DNA from: Bacillota bacterium
Lineage (GTDB): Bacteria > Bacillota > Clostridia > Oscillospirales > Ruminococcaceae
Assembly (NCBI GenBank): GCA_023396215.1
Contig: JAEWWW010000015.1
Coordinates: forward strand, 7,638 to 71,637
DNA length: 64,000 bases
Direction of reading: 5' to 3'
Shown here: positions 58,273 through 64,000 of the stretch, one piece after another
Numbering within the stretch: position 1 is the first letter of the stretch
How the letters are laid out: every line of letters starts with the position of its first letter
Program-made: the position numbers and the translations under genes
Notes under the pieces: model-generated
Databases searched by the model: none
The model's input: only the letters and a program-made list of their open reading frames with translations
Told to the model about the DNA's origin: nothing

Positions 58273-58824
58273 ATGAACCACGAACCGGCCCGGTTGGAAA
58301 TGCTTCTGACCAGACTTGCGTTTCTCCTTTATGGCAGGCCGGTATACAAAGCCTTTGCCGACCGCCTGCCGCTGCAAGGAGGGGAGCAGGTGCTGGACTT
58401 TGGGTGCGGCATGGGGACGGTTGCCCACTACGCAGCAAAAAGGCTGCCCTGCGGGCGCCTGACCTGTTTGGATATCTCACAGCGGTGGCTGAAGGCTTGC
58501 CGCAAAACCCTGCGGGGTTGCGAAAATGCCGACTTCCTCCACTCGGAAGCCACCGCGTTGGAGGAGGAGAGTTTCGATGTGGTCTATTGCCACTTTGTTC
58601 TGCACGACATTTCAGAAAGCGGGTTGAAAGAGGTTATCCCCGCTTTGGAAACAAGTCTTAAGCCCGGCGGCATGTTGATCTTTCGCGAGCCGCTGGCTGA
58701 GGCGGAAAAGTTAAGCATTATCAAATGCCTTATGGCGCAAAACAAGCTATCCCTGAAGGATAGCCGCATCACCGACGTGCCGCTGATGGGCAACGCCCTT
58801 GAAAGCGTGTATATCAAACATTAA
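58273..58824 (+). CDS. SAM-dependent methyltransferase
   Basis: A 183-residue class I methyltransferase. The SAM-binding motif is VLDFGCGMGTVAHYAA, then LTCLDISQRW and FDVVYCHFVLHD. The substrate is unknown. ATG 58273 has GGGAGGTG 8 bases upstream, and the alternative ATG 58265 gives only a two-codon frame. It follows the kinase by about 95 bases, with a short A/T-rich gap. Confidence 0.85.
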   Translation: MNHEPARLEMLLTRLAFLLYGRPVYKAFADRLPLQGGEQVLDFGCGMGTVAHYAAKRLPCGRLTCLDISQRWLKACRKTLRGCENADFLHSEATALEEESFDVVYCHFVLHDISESGLKEVIPALETSLKPGGMLIFREPLAEAEKLSIIKCLMAQNKLSLKDSRITDVPLMGNALESVYIKH

Positions 58825-58837
58825 TGGAGGTTTGGTC

Positions 58838-59452
58838 ATGGTAGAAACCTTAGAAAGTCATTTTCACAATTGGTTTGGGGTATTGTTTTTCATCGTCCTA
58901 TACAGTCTGGTGCTTCTGTTTGTACCATTTTATAAGAAGATGGACACAAAGCCGCGAGGGACCTATATCGCCTTTGTCATCGCCTTTGCCATTGAGATGC
59001 ACGGCATACCCTTCAGCATGAACCTGATTGCATGGGTGATAGGCAGAAACCTGCCGGAGGGCATTCTGTGGGGGCATACGCTCTTCCCCACCATTGGGTA
59101 TCTTGGAATGTATATCAACATCGGCTGCGCTGTTGTTGCCTTGCTTCTTATCCTGAACGGCTGGTATAATATCTATAAAAGATACTGGTCAAAGGAAAGA
59201 GGCAAGGGCGCCCTTGTAACCACGGGGGTGTACCGGTATATCCGGCACCCGCAATACACCGGCTTGCTGCTGCTCTCTCTCGGTATGATGGTGGAGTGGG
59301 CCACCCTGCCTCTGCTTATCATGTTCCCGGTGATGGTGCGTATGTACACAAGGCTTGCCAGACGGGAAGAAAGGGACATGATTGAAGAATTTGGCGGGGC
59401 TTACAAGCAGTATATGGACAGCACAAAAATGTTTGTACCCTTTGTGGTTTAA
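58838..59452 (+). CDS. Isoprenylcysteine methyltransferase-like membrane protein
   Basis: A 204-residue protein with five membrane helices. The C-terminal VTTGVYRYIRHPQYTGLLLLSLG and ARREERDMIEEFGGAYKQYMDS segments match the ICMT/PEMT-type SAM-binding motif (RHPxYxG and EE...Y..Y). The substrate is unknown. GGAGG lies 10 bases before ATG 58838. It is distinct from the frameshifted relative at 30.5-31.0 kb, which has the same motifs. Confidence 0.8.
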   Translation: MVETLESHFHNWFGVLFFIVLYSLVLLFVPFYKKMDTKPRGTYIAFVIAFAIEMHGIPFSMNLIAWVIGRNLPEGILWGHTLFPTIGYLGMYINIGCAVVALLLILNGWYNIYKRYWSKERGKGALVTTGVYRYIRHPQYTGLLLLSLGMMVEWATLPLLIMFPVMVRMYTRLARREERDMIEEFGGAYKQYMDSTKMFVPFVV

Positions 59453-59473
59453 CCGATGGGAGGCATGAAGGGT

Positions 59474-59869
59474 ATGAGAAAGACAAAGCTTATTGTTTTT
59501 TCGGGCGTGCTGCTTATCGCCGCGATGCTTGCGCTCTCGGCTTGCAGCGCGGAAAAGGGCAGCATCATCATCCTTGAAAGCCCCGGCGGCGCGAAGTTCA
59601 CAATGCACTTTACGGAGTGGAGCGCAAAAAACAAATGTGAGCTAGCCTTAGAGCGGGGGGATGTGTTGCAGGTTGAGGTTGCCCGCGAAAGCGGCGAGAT
59701 TGCCCTCGCAGTCAGCGGAAAGAACGGCAGCGAGCCCTATACGGGGAACAACCTGACACCCGGCATATTCACCGTCACCGTTTCTGAGACCGACCGATAC
59801 GTGGTGAAAATTACCGGCAAAAACGCCACAGGAAAGGTTGGCATCAAAAATTTGGGGGGCCGGGTGTAA
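59474..59869 (+). CDS. Small lipoprotein, unknown function
   Basis: A 131-residue exported lipoprotein. The signal MRKTKLIVFSGVLLIAAMLALSAC has a lipobox LSAC. The mature 107 residues are beta-rich (GSIIILESPGGAKFTMHF...DRYVVKITGKNATGKVGIKNL) and recall a small Ig-like or copper-chaperone fold, but I recognise no family. ATG 59474 is 10 bases after GGGAGG. Its stop is 4 bases before the next gene. Confidence 0.65.
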   Translation: MRKTKLIVFSGVLLIAAMLALSACSAEKGSIIILESPGGAKFTMHFTEWSAKNKCELALERGDVLQVEVARESGEIALAVSGKNGSEPYTGNNLTPGIFTVTVSETDRYVVKITGKNATGKVGIKNLGGRV

Positions 59870-59872
59870 CAG

Positions 59873-60649
59873 GTGGTCGGTATTTATTTAAGCGGCACGG
59901 GCAATACCAGATACTGCACAGAAAGGCTGCTTCACCTTCTTGACAGCGGGGCGCAGGCTCTTCCGATAGAGGGTGCCGGCACGGCCAAGGCTGTTGAAGA
60001 GAATGATGTTATCCTGTTGGCCTATCCGGTTCAGTTTTCCAACGCGCCGGTGATGGTGCGGGATTTCATCAAAACCCATGCCGCCCTTTGGCGTGGGAAA
60101 CAGGTTTTCTGCGTAGCGACCATGGGCGCCTTCAGCGGGGATGGCGCAGGCTGTGCGGCGAGGCTGTTGAAGCGGTACGGGGCAAGCATTCTTGGCGGGC
60201 TGCATCTGCGCATGCCGGATTCGGTATGCGATGTCAGGCTGCTCAAAAAACCGCTGGAGCAAAACCGGCAGATTGTGCTGGCGGCGGATGCAAAGATAGA
60301 AGCGGTTTCAGCCGGGATTAAGGCCGGGAGCTACCCAAAAGATGGCTTGGGGTTTTTCTATCACATGGCCGGTTTGTTGGGGCAGCGGCTTTGGTTTTAC
60401 AGGAAAACGCAGGGCTATTCCAACCGGCTCAAAATCAGCGCTGCCTGCGTAAACTGCGGCCTGTGCCTGCGGTTGTGCCCGATGAAAAATATCACCCTGC
60501 AGGGTGGCAGGCCCCTCCCCGGCGACAGATGCACCATGTGCTACCGCTGCATCAGCCGTTGCCCCCAAAGGGCAATCACCCTCATAGGGAAAGCGGTTTA
60601 TGAGCAGTGCCGGGTGGAGCGGTATTTGGGGAACGGCACGCCATTGTAA
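59873..60649 (+). CDS. Flavodoxin-ferredoxin fusion (EFR1 family)
   Basis: A 258-residue protein. The flavodoxin-like half (1-160) begins VGIYLSGTGNTRYCTERLL, the FMN-binding pattern GTGNT. The C-terminal half has two [4Fe-4S] motifs, CVNCGLCLRLCP and CTMCYRCISRCP. It is a small electron carrier in the cytoplasm; the partners are unknown. GTG 59873 is preceded by GGGGGG. It lies in the operon of the lipoprotein gene. Confidence 0.85.
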   Translation: MVGIYLSGTGNTRYCTERLLHLLDSGAQALPIEGAGTAKAVEENDVILLAYPVQFSNAPVMVRDFIKTHAALWRGKQVFCVATMGAFSGDGAGCAARLLKRYGASILGGLHLRMPDSVCDVRLLKKPLEQNRQIVLAADAKIEAVSAGIKAGSYPKDGLGFFYHMAGLLGQRLWFYRKTQGYSNRLKISAACVNCGLCLRLCPMKNITLQGGRPLPGDRCTMCYRCISRCPQRAITLIGKAVYEQCRVERYLGNGTPL

Positions 60650-60778
60650 GGGCAGGGGTAGGAAGCCCTTGCGCGGTATTTGTTTTACCGCCGGGCAACG
60701 CCTGCAAACAAGCAATCAGCCCTGCCAAAGGGCATGGGTTTGATATTTGGAGCCAGAGTATAAGCGGGAGGTGCAAAG

Positions 60779-61147
60779 ATGGCAGACAAGGAAATCAGTA
60801 CGGTAGAGCAGTATATTGCCCAGTTTCCGCCGCAGCGGCAGGCGGTGATGAACCAAATACGAGAGGTGATTCGCAGGGTGGCCCCCGAGGCGCAGGAGCG
60901 CATTCGCTGGGGGATGCCCACCTATTGGCAGGGGGAGAATCTGGTGCATTTTGCGGCGGCAAAGCAGCATATCGGATTTTACCCCTCCCCCGAGGCCATT
61001 GAGCACTTTGCCCCGCAGCTATCGGGCTACAAAAGCACCAAAGGGGCGGTTCAGTTTCCTGACGCACAGCCGATGCCCTACGACCTGATTGAGGAGATTA
61101 CCCGCTGGCGGGTTAAGGCGGCGCAGCAAAAGAAAGGCGGGGTGTAA
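60779..61147 (+). CDS. DUF1801 (YdhG-like) protein
   Basis: A 122-residue protein: STVEQYIAQFPPQRQAVMNQIREVIRRVAPEAQERIRWGMPTYWQGENLVHFAAAKQHIGFYPSPEAI...KSTKGAVQFP. This is the DUF1801 family (iron-chaperone frataxin-like fold in some members); function is not known. GGGAGGTG precedes the ATG. A perfect hairpin terminator follows. Confidence 0.85.
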   Translation: MADKEISTVEQYIAQFPPQRQAVMNQIREVIRRVAPEAQERIRWGMPTYWQGENLVHFAAAKQHIGFYPSPEAIEHFAPQLSGYKSTKGAVQFPDAQPMPYDLIEEITRWRVKAAQQKKGGV

Positions 61148-61200
61148 TGCCGCGCGGGTTTGCCTGCGGCCGGCATACAGGGGCATTGCAGCCACAAGGG

Positions 61201-61238
61201 AAAAACAGCCGGACGAAAGCTTTCGTCCGGCTGTTTTT
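61201..61238. terminator. Perfect bidirectional terminator
   Basis: The 38-base palindrome (61201-61238; arm AAAAACAGCCGGACGAAAG) is perfect and ends the convergent DUF1801 and TRAP genes. Confidence 0.9.
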
Positions 61239-61274
61239 AGATGCGATATTGAAACGGGTGTTCCGGTTGCTTGG

Positions 61275-63254
61275 TCAGGCGGCTGCGCTTCTCCGTTTAG
61301 AGAGCAGTTGTGCCATCGCCACCAAACCTATCAGGCCCAGGCCGGCGCTGTCGCTGACCAGCCCCGGAATAATCAGCAGCAGGCCGCCGGCCGCCGCCGC
61401 CAACCGCTGCCACATGGGCATAGGCCCCAAGAGGTAGCCTATCAGCCCGGAGGCAACGCCGGTGATGCCGATGCAGGAGCTGAAGATAATCCCGGCTATT
61501 TCAAGCGGGGTGGTATCAATGAAGAGCATCGCCGGGTTCAGGGCAAAGATGTAAGGCACGATAAAGGCCGCGATGGCAAGGCGGGAGGCGTTCAGGCCGG
61601 TTTTCATGGGGTTTGAACGTGCAATGGCCGAGCCTGCGTAGGCCGCCAGCGCCACCGGCGGGGTGATATCGGCCACAATGCCGAAGAAGAATACAAACAT
61701 ATGGGCCGCAATGGGGTTGATGCCCATGCCGTTGACCAAAATCGGCGCTGTGGTGGTTGCCATAATGATGTAGTTGGCGGTGGTGGGCACGCCCATGCCC
61801 AGCACGATACAGGTAATCATGGTCAGCACAAGCGCAATAATGGTAACGTCGCCGGCGATTGCCACAATGGAAGAAATCAAAATCTGCCCAAGGCCGGTCA
61901 TGGTCACCACGCCGGCGATGATGCCGGCGATGGCGCAGGCCACCGAAACCGAAAGAGTGCTGCGGGCGCCCGCTTCAAGGGCGTCGATAAAGGTTGTGGG
62001 GGTCATGCGGGTATCTCTGCGAAAGAAGCTGACCACAATGGCGGTAAGGGTGGCAAACATAGCCGCCCGCGACATGGTGTAGCCGTTTAGAATCATATAA
62101 ATCAGCATGACCAGCGGCAGCAGCAGGTAGCCCTTGCTGAGCACCAAAGGGCCAAACTTCGGCAGCTCTGATTTATCGAGGCCCCTCAGGCCAAGTCTTT
62201 TTGCCTCTAAATGCACCATGATGAAGATGCCCATAAAGTAGAGCAGCGCGGGGAGGATGGCTTTTACAGCAATGGTGGCGTAGGGTACCCCCACCATCTC
62301 GGCCATCAAAAAGGCCGCGGCGCCCATAATGGGGGGCATAAGCTGCCCACCGGTGGAGGCGGCTGCCTCTACCGCGCCTGCAAACTCGCCTCTATAGCCG
62401 GTTCTTTTCATCAGGGGAATGGTAACGCTGCCGGTGGTAACGGTGTTGGCCACCGAGCTGCCCGAAACCATGCCGCACAGCGCCGACGAGATAACGGCAA
62501 CCTTTGCGGGGCCGCCGGTGGAAGCTCCGGCAACCGAGTTGGCCGTTTGAATAAAGAAATCTGAAATGCCGGTTTTCTCTAAGAACGAGCCAAAGAGGAT
62601 GAACAATACAATGAAGGTGGAGCAGACGCCGATGGGGGTTCCGATGACGCCGCTCGTGGTATAAAACAGGTTGTAGATGACCGTTTTAAGCGAGTTGCCG
62701 GCGGCAAAGGCATACACCACAAAGCTGCCCGCCACCACCAGAATGGGCAGGCCCACCACCCTGCGACAGGCCTCCACCAGCACAAGGATGCCTACCACGC
62801 CGATGGCAATCTGCAGGTCGGTGATGCGGGTGGCCCGCTGGATAATCTGCTGAAAGTTTGCCACAAAGTAGAAGAAGCTGCCCGAGCCCAGCACCGCCAG
62901 CAGGATATCATACCAGGGAATATGGTTGGTGCGGCGGACTTGGGAATGTTTCTTTGCGGGAAAGACGATGAACACCAGCGCAATCACCAGCCCGACAAAG
63001 GCGGCGCGCCGCAGGCGTTCCTCCCAGTTGGCAAACAGGTTGATATAGACGGCAAAGAGCGAAAAGGCAGCCAGCAGGTAACGCACCACTTTGCGAGGCG
63101 CTCCCTTATAGCGGCGGGTGTTTGACTCGCGGTCATATTTTTCCATAATTGCCTGCACGTCTTCGGCAGTGCCGGTCAGGTGGCTGTCCTCGGTTGTGCT
63201 TTGCACCCCGGAAACCGGTTGCTCCTCGTTTTGTTTTTTATCGAATAGGGACAA
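61275..63254 (-). CDS. TRAP transporter fused permease (4TM/12TM)
   Basis: A 659-residue membrane protein joining the small (DctQ) and large (DctM) TRAP permeases. About 16 hydrophobic helices are seen, with the DctM motif GGPAKVAVISSALCGMVSGSSVANTVTTGSVTIPLM and ASTGGQLMPPIMGAAAFLMAE. It works with a TAXI-family receptor, using an ion gradient. TTG 63254 is preferred because GGGAGG lies 10 bases upstream. A longer start at 63320 would overlap DUF1850 by about 60 bases. It is the last gene of a minus-strand operon. Confidence 0.88.
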   Translation of the reverse strand: MSLFDKKQNEEQPVSGVQSTTEDSHLTGTAEDVQAIMEKYDRESNTRRYKGAPRKVVRYLLAAFSLFAVYINLFANWEERLRRAAFVGLVIALVFIVFPAKKHSQVRRTNHIPWYDILLAVLGSGSFFYFVANFQQIIQRATRITDLQIAIGVVGILVLVEACRRVVGLPILVVAGSFVVYAFAAGNSLKTVIYNLFYTTSGVIGTPIGVCSTFIVLFILFGSFLEKTGISDFFIQTANSVAGASTGGPAKVAVISSALCGMVSGSSVANTVTTGSVTIPLMKRTGYRGEFAGAVEAAASTGGQLMPPIMGAAAFLMAEMVGVPYATIAVKAILPALLYFMGIFIMVHLEAKRLGLRGLDKSELPKFGPLVLSKGYLLLPLVMLIYMILNGYTMSRAAMFATLTAIVVSFFRRDTRMTPTTFIDALEAGARSTLSVSVACAIAGIIAGVVTMTGLGQILISSIVAIAGDVTIIALVLTMITCIVLGMGVPTTANYIIMATTTAPILVNGMGINPIAAHMFVFFFGIVADITPPVALAAYAGSAIARSNPMKTGLNASRLAIAAFIVPYIFALNPAMLFIDTTPLEIAGIIFSSCIGITGVASGLIGYLLGPMPMWQRLAAAAGGLLLIIPGLVSDSAGLGLIGLVAMAQLLSKRRSAAA

Positions 63255-63259
63255 TGTCC

Positions 63260-63613
63260 TTATCCTCCCTTCCCAAATTTGCGCTCGCGGATAAAAACCA
63301 CCGTACTGTTTTTTCCGCATAGCGCCCGCAGGCTGACCCTTTGTTCGCCGATGGTCAGCACATGGTCAGACACTGTGCCAACTATGTAGGACAGCCGGGG
63401 GATTTTTTGCTCAAAGCCCGAAACAATCATCGCGCCATCCTGCCCGTAAGCAAGCGTCTGCCCAGGCAAAAGCTCGGTCTGTACCCCTGCGCCAAAGCCA
63501 TAGTATATTGTTTCCACCACATAAACGCCGTCGGGGCGCAGCTCGTACACATCAATAACCGGCGACCGGTTCACCGAGTGGATGAACTCCACCGAAAAAC
63601 GCTCGCCATCCAA
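63260..63613 (-). CDS. DUF1850 protein, start uncertain
   Basis: A protein of 117 residues from TTG 63613. The DUF1850 motif is FSVEFIHSVNRSPVIDVYEL. The frame stays open for another 50 codons to 63782, through KRKHVYIAAAVIGVIAAVFLAFGLC, which is the expected signal/membrane helix of this family. No ATG, GTG or TTG lies in that stretch; ATA at 63763 overlaps the receptor gene's stop (ATAA). DUF1850 genes commonly lie with TAXI-TRAP genes. Either ATA is used or the start has mutated. Confidence 0.75.
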   Translation of the reverse strand: MDGERFSVEFIHSVNRSPVIDVYELRPDGVYVVETIYYGFGAGVQTELLPGQTLAYGQDGAMIVSGFEQKIPRLSYIVGTVSDHVLTIGEQRVSLRALCGKNSTVVFIRERKFGKGG

Positions 63614-63759
63614 AAGGGGGTAGCGGGCATAAACCTTGCCGGTATCGCCATCCCGCAGTGTCAGGGTGGTTTGCCCTTCGCATAGGCCAAAAGCAAGAAA
63701 GACAGCCGCAATAACCCCGATTACTGCGGCTGCGATGTAAACATGTTTCCGCTTGGCGG

Positions 63760-64000
63760 TTATGACAGTGCGCCTACTTCCTTAAAGTACTTTGCCGCAC
63801 CGGGATGAAACGGCACCGAGATGCCTTCGACCGCATAGCTCATATCAAGCTCGGCGCCCTTTGCGTGGCCGTTCATGATGGCGTCCTTATTGTCGAAAAG
63901 GGCTTTGGTCAGCTTGTAGACGGTATCCTCGGACAGGCTTTTCGCAGCGATGAGGGTGGCCTTTACCGCAACGGTCATCACATCCTCATTCACGCCGTTG
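63760..64000 (-). CDS. TAXI-family TRAP solute receptor, C-terminal end (5' truncated)
   Basis: The last 79 codons of a receptor run off the window edge. NGVNEDVMTVAVKATLIAAKSLSEDTVYKLTKALFDNKDAIMNGH...SYAVEGISVPFHPGAAKYFKE is the C-terminal end of TAXI proteins. The receptor would bind glutamate or similar solutes outside the membrane and pass them to the fused permease. It overlaps the possible DUF1850 start. Confidence 0.85.
   Translation of the reverse strand, partial: NGVNEDVMTVAVKATLIAAKSLSEDTVYKLTKALFDNKDAIMNGHAKGAELDMSYAVEGISVPFHPGAAKYFKEVGALS

Noticed and set aside
1..64000. CRISPR arrays, rRNA genes or complete insertion sequences
   Set aside because: No regularly spaced direct repeats, no rRNA segments and no transposase were seen.

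Overview
The window reads as a chromosomal segment of a GC-rich, low-GC-phylum (Firmicutes/Bacillota) anaerobe of the class Clostridia, most likely an Oscillospirales/Ruminococcaceae-type gut bacterium. The grounds are SpoIIR (endospore formation), an archaeal/clostridial-type V-ATPase operon, ECF-type ThiT behind a TPP riboswitch, acetate kinase, a UPF0210/ACT pair, TmcAL, strong AGGAGG-type ribosome sites with many TTG/GTG starts, and sigma-A promoters close to TTGACA-17-TATAAT. The genus is inferred from gene content, not from any database comparison.

Layout. 0-7.3 kb: the last codons of a Rieske-type protein overlapping a tocopherol-cyclase-like gene, a lipoprotein subtilase, a HisJ-like PHP phosphatase, an NAD+ synthetase whose glutaminase half looks degenerate, and an ACT/UPF0210 pair. 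7.4-16.9 kb: one V-type ATPase operon (stalk F/H-like, C, I, K, F, E, A, B, D) with its own promoter, terminator and several hairpin-bearing gaps. 17-28.2 kb: housekeeping genes (CPBP protease, DUF378, ackA divergent from tmcAL, a CadC-like sensor with a P-type metal ATPase, an Lrp/aminotransferase/DUF362 run, ispE). 28.3-29.8 kb: spoIIR, then TPP riboswitch-thiT. 30-39.5 kb: an accessory-looking stretch between two tRNA-Ser genes. It holds a frameshifted membrane methyltransferase, an MFS exporter behind an apparent leader-peptide attenuator, a WYL regulator with a small operon of metal-binding proteins sharing the operator TGACA-N6-TGTCA, a divergent XRE/57-residue pair with palindromic operators, and a thpR-VOC-SDR run.

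39.8-55.8 kb is visibly more AT-rich and probably acquired or recently expanded. It has a heterodimeric ABC exporter (one half carries a frameshift at a run of eight A), DUF624, and a Ugp/Msm-type ABC importer dispersed with a glycerophosphodiester phosphodiesterase, a PHP phosphoesterase, a secreted metallo-beta-lactamase-fold lipoprotein, two tandem DeoR repressors, an AraC regulator and the shared ATPase. Together these suggest uptake and cleavage of a phosphodiester or phosphorylated polyol. 56-61 kb: a two-component system followed by methyltransferase, lipoprotein and ferredoxin genes. 61.2 kb to the end: a TRAP-TAXI importer on the minus strand (fused permease, DUF1850, receptor running off the window).

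The observations most worth a second look are the MFS leader-peptide attenuator, the WYL operator pair and its metal-protein operon, the dispersed repeat that abuts terminators in three places, the A8 frameshift in the ABC exporter, the phosphodiester-scavenging cluster, and the small XRE-paired gene at 35.9-36.1 kb.
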